Source of the DNA: Bradyrhizobiaceae bacterium
GTDB lineage: Bacteria; Pseudomonadota; Alphaproteobacteria; Rhizobiales; Aestuariivirgaceae
Length of the DNA: 64,000 bases
Direction: 5' to 3'
Assembly (NCBI GenBank): GCA_947475225.1
Contig: CANJMQ010000002.1
Coordinates: forward strand, 1 to 64,000
Shown here: in pieces, positions 43,882-52,276 of the stretch
Layout: every line of letters starts with the position of its first letter
Numbering within the stretch: position 1 is the stretch's first letter
Made by a program: the position numbers and the translations under genes
Notes under the pieces: generated by a model
Told to the model about the DNA's origin: nothing
Seen by the model: only the letters and a program-made list of their open reading frames with translations
The model's database searches: none

Positions 43882-44935
43882 GTTGATTGCCGCGCTGCCT
43901 GGCCAAGCCAAGCACCGAGGTGAGCGCCAGATAGGCAAGGATGATCAGACCGACACCCGTGAAGGCCGAGAGCATGTAGCCCAGTGCCGCGCTTTTCAGG
44001 AATGAGGGGGCGTAATCCGGAATGGGCGCGGTCCAGATCGAGGACAGTCGTGCCAGGCCCTGGGGCACCGCTTTTGAAGGGGCGGCATCGAGTGAGGCTC
44101 CAGCCATCACGGCCCGGGCTGCTGGGTCGGCGAAGGCGTCAGCACTCCATTCGCCCCAGGCCGTTCCCGCGGCGAGCAGGCCGAGCGGACTTGCCACCAT
44201 GAGGACGCCGAGGATGAGCGCCAGTCCTCGCGCCGAAGTGGAGTGGCCGCGGGCTGCAAGGGCTTGGCGCTCCAGCAACTGCGGGTTCGATCGCTGCAGG
44301 AAGGCGATGATCCCCGCCGTCAGCAACATTTCCGCCAGCCCGGCAATCGTCAGGTGGCCGATCATCATGGCCGGAACGGCAATCGACAGCTGATAGGGTG
44401 CATAGAGAGGTGCGCCCGCCGCATCATGGAACAGCATCGGCTGCGCGCCGAACTCGACCGCTGCGGCAAGTGCCGAGACATTGATCGCCACATAGCCGGC
44501 CATTGCCGCAGCGACGAGACGGCGCGGCGAGGTGACGGCTGAAGCACCCGCCAGAAGGCTGTAGACGCCATAGGCGACGAATGAGCCCAATATCGCCATA
44601 TTCAGGCTATTTGCGCCAAAGGCTGTGAGCCCGCCGTCGCCGAAGAACAGCGCCTGGATGAATAGCGCCATGGAGATGGCGACCACAGCACCCCATGGCC
44701 CGAGCAGGATGGCGGCGATGGCCATGCCCGTGGCATGGCCGGTCGTGCCGCCCGGAAGCGGCAGGTTGAACATCATGATCACGAAGCAGAAGGCCGACAC
44801 GACCGATAGCAGTGGCACCAACCGGGTGTTCATGCCCTTGCCCAGCCGCCGTGTTGCAACGTACCAGAAGGGCAGTGCGGCCGCATAGGCCGCCGCGCAG
44901 GTACTGGGGGACAGATATCCGTCCGGAATATGCAA
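43874..44935 (-). CDS. cbiM: Nickel/cobalt ECF substrate component CbiM, fused C-terminal domain
   Basis: A 353-aa S-component. The start is taken at TTG 44,935 because in NikM/CbiM proteins the metal is bound by the amino group and His at position 2 of 'MHIPDGYLSP'; this sequence reads (TTG)HIPDGYLSP, whereas the track ATG at 45,001 would add 22 residues before it. gggac lies about 7 bases upstream. The first 220 residues are CbiM; the rest, with 'VASPLGLLAAGTAWGEWSADAF' and a final TM, is a PDGLE/CbiN-like fusion, explaining the lack of a separate cbiN. Confidence 0.87.
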   Translation of the reverse strand: MHIPDGYLSPSTCAAAYAAALPFWYVATRRLGKGMNTRLVPLLSVVSAFCFVIMMFNLPLPGGTTGHATGMAIAAILLGPWGAVVAISMALFIQALFFGDGGLTAFGANSLNMAILGSFVAYGVYSLLAGASAVTSPRRLVAAAMAGYVAINVSALAAAVEFGAQPMLFHDAAGAPLYAPYQLSIAVPAMMIGHLTIAGLAEMLLTAGIIAFLQRSNPQLLERQALAARGHSTSARGLALILGVLMVASPLGLLAAGTAWGEWSADAFADPAARAVMAGASLDAAPSKAVPQGLARLSSIWTAPIPDYAPSFLKSAALGYMLSAFTGVGLIILAYLALTSVLGLARQRGNQHA

Positions 44936-45009
44936 GGATTGTCCCGCCGTTTGAAGTGTCTGATTTCGCGGGAGACTATGTTTCTCGGGTGCTGGCTGCA
45001 ACGGGAATA

Positions 45010-45031
45010 TGATGATTTTTAGAAAACATCA
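45010..45031. promoter_or_regulatory. Dyad between cbiM and nikR, candidate NikR site
   Basis: tgatgattttt/agaaaacatca is a 22-bp inverted repeat (9 of 11 positions) in the shared divergent promoter region of the nickel importer and nikR. It does not resemble the E. coli NikR box in sequence, but its position and symmetry suit a NikR operator. Confidence 0.45.
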
Positions 45032-45099
45032 CACTGAGGTGGGTGCTCAGGCTGGACAGCCACCGGACGGCGGTCCAAGATTCGGCCAAACGCGAGGGC

Positions 45100-45621
45100 A
45101 TGCCGTTGGACCGCATTACCATAACCATCGAACCGGAGCTGCTTGCCGGGCTTGATGCCTTTGTCGAGGCCAAGGGCTATGCCGGACGTTCCGAGGCTCT
45201 CCGCGACCTTTTGCGCGAGCGTCTGAAGGCGGAGAGCACCGGGCAGGGCGGCGACGGCCAGTGCCTTGCAGCGCTCACCTATGTCTATGACCACCACAAG
45301 CGCCAGCTGTCGAACCGCCTGACCGATCTTCACCATGACCACCATGACCTGACGATCGCCACGATGCACGTTCACCTCGACCATGAATCCTGCCTCGAGG
45401 TCGCCGTGCTGCGCGGCGCGGTCGAGCAGGTGCGCAAGCTCTCGGAGAGCGTCATCAGCCAGCACGGGGTCCGCTACGGCCACACCCACTTCGTGCCCGC
45501 CAACATCGCCGTGCAGGCGCACCACCATCACGGGGAGCCGGCGGGAGATCATGGCCATTCGCATGGCGAGGGCCACGCCCATGAACACATCCGCACGCTG
45601 GTGGGGACCCAGAAGTCCTGA
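45100..45621 (+). CDS. nikR: Nickel-responsive regulator NikR
   Basis: A 173-aa regulator: a ribbon-helix-helix at the N-terminus ('DRITITIEPELLAGLDAFVEAKGYAGRSEALRDLLRE') and an ACT-like metal domain with the Ni site His/His/Cys in 'TIATMHVHLDHESCLEVAVLRG'. The ATG at 45,100 is used because the domain starts there. The C-terminus is unusually His-rich (AHHHHGEPAGDHGHSHGEGHAHEH), extending beyond the normal NikR length of about 135-140 aa. It should repress the divergent cbiMQO genes under nickel excess. Confidence 0.92.
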   Translation: MPLDRITITIEPELLAGLDAFVEAKGYAGRSEALRDLLRERLKAESTGQGGDGQCLAALTYVYDHHKRQLSNRLTDLHHDHHDLTIATMHVHLDHESCLEVAVLRGAVEQVRKLSESVISQHGVRYGHTHFVPANIAVQAHHHHGEPAGDHGHSHGEGHAHEHIRTLVGTQKS

Positions 45622-45892
45622 GCCAACGCCTCATGCCCTCAGCACCGCGTCCGCGCTGCCTCGGCTGGACCACTCTTGACCGCCATAGTGTACAATGTAA
45701 TTAAATCAAAGATTGAACAATGTCCTTGAGCCTCAAGGAAATACGGCCGCCTAAGTAGAAACCGCATTACAGAGTCGCTCAGGCTTGAATAATACCCTAT
45801 CAGGTTGCGGGTACCTGCTCCCTCTTCAGTCAGGCGTTCTCCTGAGCGCGCATGACGACGGGGAGCAATGCCCTGTGCAAAAGGGACCTGGC

Positions 45893-47266
45893 GTGCGGAC
45901 GTTTTTTGCTTTCGTTCTGGCGATCATCATTCTTGCCATGCCTGCCATGGCAGGCAGCAATCAGCCCAACGGCGCTTACGGCTACATCACCATCGATCGC
46001 ACGACGCCAGAAAAACATCTCGCTACGTTCCTCGCCGCAGTGGACCGCACCGAGCTGCGCATGATGGCACGTGAATGGGCGCGCAACTTTTATGATGCTT
46101 GGTTGTATCCCGAGATCAGCGACCAGGAGACCGCGGAGATCGAACTCCTGAAGAAGGACGTCCTCGACTCGATGGACCTCTCGGGCCTGCCGGAGTGGCG
46201 GCGGGAATCCGCGGGGCTCGAGACTGCATTCATGCTGTGGGAGATCCTCAAGGCCGAGGGCGTTACCAAGAACACCGCGTTCCGCAAGATGCGCGACGGG
46301 CTGTGGGTGATTCCCGGAACCTACATCCAGGTCGGCACCATTGGTTCAGGGATGCGCATGGGCGATGTGGTTTTCACCGCCGACATGGTGGCCAATGTAC
46401 CGTCGCTTTATGACGCGATCGTCGGCACGGGCAACACCCAAGGCTTCAGTCCCTACCGGTATTTTACTGAAACACCCGGGGGGCTGATGCCGCCGCGCTG
46501 GGCCGGTGTCTCGCAGAAACTGCCCGCCTTCCTGCGCTGGGACTTTGGCTCAAACACCGTCTTCCAGTGGATCATCGCGGTACTGATCTTGTTGGCGGTA
46601 CTGGCGATCTCCGTGGCCGTAGGCAATATCTTCCGCAAGCGTGGACTGAGCTGGTTCGCTGAGGCCGTGACGCTCGGCCTCCTGTCGCTCTATGCCACCA
46701 CCATTGTCATCGATCAGGCAGGGCTGTCCGGCTCCGGGGCGACGTTCATGACGCTGGTCTTCATGACGCTGTTCTATGGTGCCATGATCGTCTGTGTGCT
46801 GATCGTTGGCGAGTGGGTTGGCAACTGGCTTTCCACCGGGTTGATGAAATCCGACAAGACCTTCGACACCAGCATCGTCCATCTGGCCACCCGCATCGTC
46901 TCGGCGATGGCGGCACTTGGCATCGTGATCTATGGAATCAGTGCGGCGGGCGTGCCGGTCTATGGCATCATCGCGGGCTTCGGCGTCGGCGGCCTCGCCG
47001 TGGCGCTCGCTGCCAAGCCGACGCTGGAGAACATCCTGGCCGGTGTCATCTTGTTTCTTGACGGATCGATCAAGGTCGGTGACACGATCGACTCGAGCCC
47101 GCTGTCGGGCACCATCGAGGACATCGGCATGCGCTCCACCCGCATCCGCGCGCAGGATGGGGGACTGATTACCGTCACCAATTCGGAACTGGCCGACAAG
47201 GTCATCAAGAACGTGTCGCGCCGCGTGACGCGGCCCGACGGGGGGAGTTCCACCAGCGCCCCGTAA
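45893..47266 (+). CDS. MscS-family mechanosensitive channel, C-terminal domain missing
   Basis: A 457-aa protein from GTG 45,893 (aggga upstream) with a signal peptide (FFAFVLAIIILAMPAMA), a periplasmic domain of about 200 residues, four or five TM segments and the MscS pore helix 'YGIIAGFGVGGLAVALAAKPTLENILAGVILF', followed by the beta domain ('FLDGSIKVGDTIDSSPLSGTIEDIGMRSTRIRAQDGGLITVTNSELAD'). It stops soon after, where MscS proteins have a further alpha/beta domain, so that part is absent. Likely an osmotic-shock channel; the cage-closing domain is lost or naturally short. Confidence 0.82.
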   Translation: MRTFFAFVLAIIILAMPAMAGSNQPNGAYGYITIDRTTPEKHLATFLAAVDRTELRMMAREWARNFYDAWLYPEISDQETAEIELLKKDVLDSMDLSGLPEWRRESAGLETAFMLWEILKAEGVTKNTAFRKMRDGLWVIPGTYIQVGTIGSGMRMGDVVFTADMVANVPSLYDAIVGTGNTQGFSPYRYFTETPGGLMPPRWAGVSQKLPAFLRWDFGSNTVFQWIIAVLILLAVLAISVAVGNIFRKRGLSWFAEAVTLGLLSLYATTIVIDQAGLSGSGATFMTLVFMTLFYGAMIVCVLIVGEWVGNWLSTGLMKSDKTFDTSIVHLATRIVSAMAALGIVIYGISAAGVPVYGIIAGFGVGGLAVALAAKPTLENILAGVILFLDGSIKVGDTIDSSPLSGTIEDIGMRSTRIRAQDGGLITVTNSELADKVIKNVSRRVTRPDGGSSTSAP

Positions 47267-47309
47267 ATTCGAACGTGCCTGCCAAACCTGAAAAAAAGGA
47301 AGAGACAAG

Positions 47310-47618
47310 ATGGACTACAAGACCGACATCGCCAAATACACCGGTTCGATCAACGACAAGGCTGTCGATGCCATCGTCAAGTTCTGCGGCATTGCCCTGC
47401 AGTCGCGCGATGCTTCTCTCGTTGCCTGCACAGACGAAGCGGAAGTGGACCGTATTCGCAAGGGCTTCGCCACCAAGATGCTTGGCCTCGACGTGACTGA
47501 AAGCGACAAGGTCATCAAGCAGATCTGCGAGAAGATGAAGGCGGACAAGAACAAGAGCCGCGTCACCTTCTACTATCTGATGGCCGAGGCCAGCGGCAAG
47601 ATCGGCGCCCTCGCCTGA
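47310..47618 (+). CDS. DUF2853 family protein
   Basis: A 102-aa conserved helical protein of DUF2853 ('MDYKTDIAKYTGSINDKAVDAIVKFCGIALQSRDASLVACTDEAEVDRIRKGFATKMLGL', 'FYYLMAEASGKIGAL'). aaaggaagagaca precedes the ATG. Unknown function; soluble, cytoplasmic. It follows the MscS gene by 43 bp on the same strand. Confidence 0.85.
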   Translation: MDYKTDIAKYTGSINDKAVDAIVKFCGIALQSRDASLVACTDEAEVDRIRKGFATKMLGLDVTESDKVIKQICEKMKADKNKSRVTFYYLMAEASGKIGALA

Positions 47619-47627
47619 TTGCCTGTG

Positions 47628-47674
47628 GGGCCGGCTTAATCCGACGGGACGCAGGTTCCGCCGGAGGCCGGCCC
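47628..47674. terminator. Weak inverted repeat between convergent genes
   Basis: gggccggc (47,628-47,635) and gccggccc (47,667-47,674) pair across a loop of 31 bases between the DUF2853 end and the convergent channel gene end. Tentative terminator. Confidence 0.3.
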
Positions 47675-47691
47675 TCTTCCCTGCAGATATC

Positions 47692-48150
47692 TCAGTCGTC
47701 CAGTTGGATGGAATAGAGCCGCCCGAAGAAGCTGACGAGCACCGCCGTCGACCAGCCGAGACAGAAGACTCCCGACATCGCGATCATAGGTGCCAGCATG
47801 CGCCAGCGGTCATCGACGTCGACGCGGGTGAGCCCCAGCGAGGTGTAGTTCTCGAGCGAATAATAAACGCCCTCGCGAAAAGCCGGGATCGCACCGGTGG
47901 TATATATGAACAGGCCCCATGCAAAATTGGTCAGCATGTGCAACGTGAACAACAGCATCATGGCGGCGAGGATGAGGAACATCGACTGGTGATAGCGCAG
48001 CTTGCTGATGTCCCTGATGGGAAATTTCTCGCGGAAAAACGAGATTGCCACGTGCAGGCCCATCAGGTGGAAGGCGACGATCACCATGAAGCCGATAATG
48101 GAAAGCCCGAAGGATTCCAGAACAAGGGTTTGGTCGTAACTCGGCTGCAT
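47692..48150 (-). CDS. Small membrane protein, degenerate K+-channel-like
   Basis: A 152-aa inner-membrane protein with about four TM segments. 'YYSLENYTSLGLTRVDVDDRWRMLAPMIAMSGVFCLGWSTAVLVSF' has the layout of a two-TM potassium channel pore helix plus filter and second TM (Ion_trans_2), but the filter is 'TSLGLTRV' rather than TVGYG, so ion selectivity is doubtful. Divergent from the LuxR-type gene, sharing a 156-bp promoter region. Confidence 0.6.
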   Translation of the reverse strand: MQPSYDQTLVLESFGLSIIGFMVIVAFHLMGLHVAISFFREKFPIRDISKLRYHQSMFLILAAMMLLFTLHMLTNFAWGLFIYTTGAIPAFREGVYYSLENYTSLGLTRVDVDDRWRMLAPMIAMSGVFCLGWSTAVLVSFFGRLYSIQLDD

Positions 48151-48306
48151 GGCTTATTCCTAACACGACCAGTTGCTCGCGCGGAAGTGTGGTTGGGAGC
48201 TGCCCCGGTATGCCTCCAGGGCGCGACGTTATGGCGTCTCACCTGATCTTTTCTCGGTCGCTTTTTGCAGCTACAAGGCGAAATTGAACGGTATTCCGGG
48301 AACCTG

Positions 48307-48834
48307 ATGAAAATTCGACTGCCTGTCCTGATCATGGCCATGATCGCGGCGCAAGTTATCTGCGCTCTCGTATTTTTCGTCGATGTGATGAGGGACGTGG
48401 CTGCGCTTGGTGGTCCCGATTGGAGCATGCTTCCGGAGGCACTCGCAAGCCTTGCCTTGTTTTTCGGCATCGCCTTCGAGGGGGTCTTTCTGGTGCACCT
48501 GCTGCGGCGCAAGGCCAGCCTCGAGCGCAGCGTGGGGCTCGCTTCGTCGGCGCTTCAGGGGGTGATCGAAAGCCACTTTGATGAATGGAAGCTGACGGCC
48601 AGTGAGCGTGACGTGGCTAGCCTGATGGTAAAGGGCCTCAGCATCTCCGAAATTGCCGGCGTGCGCGGTTCGGCGGAGGGCACCGTTAAGGCCCATCTGA
48701 ACGCCATTTACCGCAAGGCCAATGCCCGCAACCGTGCCGAGGTGCTGAGCCACATCATGGATGCGATGATCGATAAGCCGCTGCTGACGCCTGAGCCCGA
48801 AGCGCAGATCGACTCGCGCAGCCTCGCCACCTAA
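48307..48834 (+). CDS. Membrane-anchored LuxR-type regulator
   Basis: A 175-aa protein with two N-terminal TM segments (about 5-25 and 45-68) followed by a LuxR-type helix-turn-helix at the C-terminus ('LTASERDVASLMVKGLSISEIAGVRGSAEGTVKAHLNAIYRKANARNRAEVLSHIMDAM'). The ATG at 48,307 has gggaa five bases upstream; the track start is 14 codons earlier. Such TM-LuxR proteins are uncommon; the membrane part may sense envelope state. Divergent from the channel-like gene. Confidence 0.75.
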   Translation: MKIRLPVLIMAMIAAQVICALVFFVDVMRDVAALGGPDWSMLPEALASLALFFGIAFEGVFLVHLLRRKASLERSVGLASSALQGVIESHFDEWKLTASERDVASLMVKGLSISEIAGVRGSAEGTVKAHLNAIYRKANARNRAEVLSHIMDAMIDKPLLTPEPEAQIDSRSLAT

Positions 48835-49300
48835 CCGTTACCATCCGTTCACTGTCACGCCCTTGCCGGATTTCGATTCATTGGGGAGCAGCAATTCGGG
48901 GATTGGGTTTCCCCTGCTTGCAGGGCCTGTCGATTTCCGTTGCCTCGGCACCGCTCGCCAGCATGGCTTCATCCACCGGGTCCGATGGTGGCGACGGGGC
49001 TGACCAACATGCTGCCCATTCCCGTCAGCATGTCTTTGGCCATCACGGCAAAGCTGGCTTCGTCTTCCGCCACCAGCAGGCGATTTTCATTCAGCCAGGG
49101 CATGACAGTCATCCTGGATCCAAAATTGGCGATCCGGTGACAGAGGCCACACTCAAGGGATGGAAGCCAAGTGATACGCTCTCGCACGGGTGGCGGCGCC
49201 CCTTTCGCGCGCCATTGCCCGGTGAAGGGTGAGAGCGTAGGTTGACTGGCGGGCTTTTTGCCGAGCGGAATTGTCTGCCCGGCAGCAGCGTTGAGGCACC
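48835..49300. other. Gap with response-regulator relic
   Basis: About 465 bp. The minus strand from about 49,110 to 48,970 reads 'NENRLLVAEDEASFAVMAKDMLTGMGSMLVSPVATIGPGG', the start of a receiver domain, listed separately as a relic. Nothing else is recognisable. Confidence 0.55.
48969..49109 (-). pseudogene. Response-regulator receiver fragment
   Basis: The frame contains the N-terminal receiver motif 'LLVAEDEASFAVMAKDMLTGMG' (acidic pocket, first helix) and 'VSPVATIG', then meets a stop before the phosphoacceptor Asp strand. Another frame continues 'AMLASGAEATEID', consistent with frame-shift decay of a single-receiver response regulator. Confidence 0.5.
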
Positions 49301-49606
49301 ATGCATCTTGTCCGGTTCTACCTTCCCCTGCGCGACAACACCGGGGAGGCGTTCCCTTCTCAGATGTTGGCGGACGTGTCGGCGGAACTCTCGGGCCGAT
49401 TTGGTGGGGTGACCGCGCATCTACTGTCGCCAGCCAGCGGGCTGTGGCGCGACGGTGGCGACGTGCATGCTGATGACGTTGTGATCTTCGAGGTGTTCAC
49501 CGAGAAGGTGGACCGTGGCTGGTGGACCTCCTATCGCGAGCGGCTGGCGCGCGACTTTCGGCAGAAGAGTATCCTGATGCTGCTGCAGCCCGTCGAGGTC
49601 ATCTGA
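49301..49606 (+). CDS. Conserved small protein, unknown function
   Basis: A 101-aa soluble protein. 'FYLPLRDNTGEAFPSQMLADVSAELSGRFGGVTAHLLSPASGLWRDGGDVHADDVVIFEVFTEKVDRGWWTSYRERLARDFRQKSILMLLQPVEVI' is a conserved short family I have seen in many Proteobacteria without an assigned role. Its stop is 10 bp from the convergent matB stop. Confidence 0.72.
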   Translation: MHLVRFYLPLRDNTGEAFPSQMLADVSAELSGRFGGVTAHLLSPASGLWRDGGDVHADDVVIFEVFTEKVDRGWWTSYRERLARDFRQKSILMLLQPVEVI

Positions 49607-49616
49607 AGTCGCAAGG

Positions 49617-51110
49617 TTAGCTGTTGAAGGTGTTCGCGTATCGTCTGCGCAGTTCCGCCTTCTGCACCTTGCCCATGGCATTGCGCGGCAGCTCGGCCAC
49701 TTCGAAGATGCGCTTGGGCATCTTGAACTTCGCAAGCGAGCCTGAAAGTGCGGCGATGATATCCGCTTCGGGCACAAGCTTCGACTTCGCTGTCACCACG
49801 GCAACAACGCCCTCGCCGAAATCCGGGTGCGGTACGCCGATGACGGCACTCTCGCCCACGCCCGGCATCGCATTGAGCACTTCCTCGATTTCCTTGGGGT
49901 AGACGTTAAATCCACCGGTGATGATCAGGTCCTTGGCGCGACCGACGATGGTGACTCGGCCCTCAGGGTCAATGGTGCCCACGTCGCCGGTGATAAACCA
50001 GCCATCGGTGGTGAAGTCCTCGCGCGTCTTCTCTGGCATGCGCCAGTAGCCCTTGAAGACGTTGGGGCCCTTCACGTCGATGACCCCTGGCTGTTCGCCT
50101 CTGATGCGCACCGAGATGCCCGGCAGCGCGAAGCCCACCGTGCCGGGCACACGCGCACCATCATAGGGGTTGGAGGTGATCATGCCTGTCTCGGTCATGC
50201 CATAGCGTTCGAGAATGCCGTGGCCCGTTCTGGCGGAGAATTCGCCATGGGTTTCGGCGAGGAGTGGTGCCGAGCCTGAGATGAACAGCCGCATGCTGCG
50301 CACGGCTTCTTTCGTGAATCCCGGTTCAGCCAGCAGGCGCGTGTAGAAGGTCGGCACGCCCATCAGCAGCGTTGCCTCCGGCATGGCGGCGAGGATCGCC
50401 TTGGCGTCGAACTTGCCGAACCAGACTATAGATGCCGCGGAGAGAAACGCGGTGTTGAGCGCCACGAAGAGTCCATGCACATGGAAGATGGGAAGGGCAT
50501 GGAGCAGCCTATCGCCCGGCGTCATACGCCAGAGGTCGACCAGCGTCTCCGCATTGGATGCCAGGTTGTCGTGGGTGATCATCGCGCCCTTGGAACGGCC
50601 TGTCGTTCCTGAGGTGTAGAGAAGGCCCGCGATATCGTCCGCGGTGCGGGCCACCGTCTCGTGGCGCTCGTCCATGCCCGCCGCCATCGTGGCGAGCGAG
50701 CCAACACCCTCGGCATCAAGGTTCACAACAGCGAAGATACCGCATCTGTCGGCAAGAGTCCGCATCTCCGCCTGGCGTGACGGATCGCAGACGACCAGCT
50801 TTGGCTCCGCATCCTCGACGAAATAGGCAACCTCCGTTGCGGTGTAGGCGATGTTGAGTGGCTGGTAGACAGCACCCACCTTCAGCACCGCGAGATAGAG
50901 CAGCACATTGGCGATGGACTTTTCCACCTGTACCGTCACCCGGTCGCCGGGTTCAACGCCCAGCGCGTTGAGCGCATTGGCATAGCGTGCGGCACCGCGT
51001 GCGAGATCACCGAAGGTGAGGCTGGTACGATCAGCGCAGCGGATCGCCACTCGCGCGTCATTGGCCTCGAAGATGCGCTCGAAGCGCGCATAGAGATTGC
51101 CGTTGCTCAT
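49617..51110 (-). CDS. matB: Malonyl-CoA synthetase MatB
   Basis: A 497-aa ANL-superfamily adenylate-forming ligase with 'LLYTSGTTGRSKGAMITHDNL', 'HALPIFHVHGLFVALNTAFL' (characteristic of MatB), 'ERYGMTETGMITSNPYDG' and the hinge plus catalytic Lys near the end ('LPRNAMGKVQKAELR'). It converts malonate, CoA and ATP to malonyl-CoA. Translationally coupled to the upstream aminotransferase (4-bp ATGA overlap), and third in a three-gene minus-strand operon. Confidence 0.9.
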   Translation of the reverse strand: MSNGNLYARFERIFEANDARVAIRCADRTSLTFGDLARGAARYANALNALGVEPGDRVTVQVEKSIANVLLYLAVLKVGAVYQPLNIAYTATEVAYFVEDAEPKLVVCDPSRQAEMRTLADRCGIFAVVNLDAEGVGSLATMAAGMDERHETVARTADDIAGLLYTSGTTGRSKGAMITHDNLASNAETLVDLWRMTPGDRLLHALPIFHVHGLFVALNTAFLSAASIVWFGKFDAKAILAAMPEATLLMGVPTFYTRLLAEPGFTKEAVRSMRLFISGSAPLLAETHGEFSARTGHGILERYGMTETGMITSNPYDGARVPGTVGFALPGISVRIRGEQPGVIDVKGPNVFKGYWRMPEKTREDFTTDGWFITGDVGTIDPEGRVTIVGRAKDLIITGGFNVYPKEIEEVLNAMPGVGESAVIGVPHPDFGEGVVAVVTAKSKLVPEADIIAALSGSLAKFKMPKRIFEVAELPRNAMGKVQKAELRRRYANTFNS

Positions 51111-52276
51111 GCTTCGAGGAAGGCCTTCATGCGCTTCAAGGCTTCCGCCAGGTCCGTCTCGCTCGCGGCATAAGAGAGCCGCATGAAGCCCTTGCCGTTC
51201 TGGCCGAAGCTTTCACCGAAGATCAGCGCCACATAGGCCTTGTCGAGCAGTTCGCGTGCAAGATCGCGTGACTGCCAGCCGGTGCCGGTGATGTTGGGGA
51301 AGGCATAGAAGGCGCCACCCGGTATGCGGCAGCGCACGCCCCTGATGTCGTTCAACCCCTTCACCACCATGTCGCGGCGCTTCTGGAAGCTCTGGCGGAA
51401 GCGCTCGATCTCGTCCATCGGCCCGGTGATTGCCGCCAGTCCCGCCATCTGGGTGGCAACGCTGGTGCAGGAATGGTCGACCGTGATGAGCTTCTTTACG
51501 TATTCGATCAGGTGCTTCGGCCAGATGCCGAAGCCAAGGCGCCAGCCGGTCATCGCGAATGTCTTCGACCAGCCGTCGAGGATGATGGTGCGGTCGCGCA
51601 GTTCCGGGAAGGACAGGAAGCTCACGAAGTCCACCCCGTCATAGACCTGATGACTGTAGATCTCGTCCGACAGGATGGCGACGTTCGGGAACTTCGCCAA
51701 CCCATGCGCCAGCTTGGTGATCTCCGCGCGCGACACAACCCCACCCGTGGGGTTGGCCGGCGAGTTGATGATGATGAGGCGCGTGGCCGGCGTGATGAGC
51801 GAGAGTACTTCCTCAGCATCGAAGCCGAAGTCCTTCTCCTCGCGGATGGGATAGGGCACCGCTGTCGCACCACTCGAGCGCGCCGCATCACGGTAGGGCG
51901 GGAAGCCCGGATCGGGGTAGAGGATTTCCGTGCCTGGCCCGCCGAACATCTGGCAGGCGAAATAGAAGGTCACCTTGCCGCCCGGTACGATGACGATCTC
52001 GTCACCGGTGATGGCGGCGCTGAAGCGCTTGCCCACATATTGCGCCACGGCGTCGCGCAGCACGGGCAAGCCTTGTGGGCTGGTGTAGCCATGCGGGCCG
52101 TCGCGCACCGCCTTCTCGGCGGCCTCGAGGATGTGCTTCGGCGGCTGGAAGTCCGGCTGGCCGATGCCGAGGTTGATGACCGGGTGGCCCTTGGCTTTGA
52201 GCGCATTGGCACGGTCGAGAACGGTGAAGGCGGTTTCTTCTTCGATGGCCGCCACGGCAGGATTGATCTTCAGCAT
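51107..52276 (-). CDS. Class I/II PLP aminotransferase
   Basis: A 389-aa PLP-dependent aminotransferase of the aspartate aminotransferase fold: 'INLGIGQPDFQPPKHILEAAEKAV', 'GPHGYTSPQGLPVLRDAVAQYV', 'INSPANPTGGVVSRAEI' and the PLP lysine in 'DGWSKTFAMTGWRLGFGIWP'. The amino donor/acceptor pair is not fixed by sequence. The neighbours (matB downstream, beta-hydroxyacid dehydrogenase upstream) suggest conversion of a beta-amino or alpha-amino C3 compound to an aldehyde or oxo acid. One-base overlap with the upstream gene. Confidence 0.88.
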   Translation of the reverse strand: MLKINPAVAAIEEETAFTVLDRANALKAKGHPVINLGIGQPDFQPPKHILEAAEKAVRDGPHGYTSPQGLPVLRDAVAQYVGKRFSAAITGDEIVIVPGGKVTFYFACQMFGGPGTEILYPDPGFPPYRDAARSSGATAVPYPIREEKDFGFDAEEVLSLITPATRLIIINSPANPTGGVVSRAEITKLAHGLAKFPNVAILSDEIYSHQVYDGVDFVSFLSFPELRDRTIILDGWSKTFAMTGWRLGFGIWPKHLIEYVKKLITVDHSCTSVATQMAGLAAITGPMDEIERFRQSFQKRRDMVVKGLNDIRGVRCRIPGGAFYAFPNITGTGWQSRDLARELLDKAYVALIFGESFGQNGKGFMRLSYAASETDLAEALKRMKAFLEA

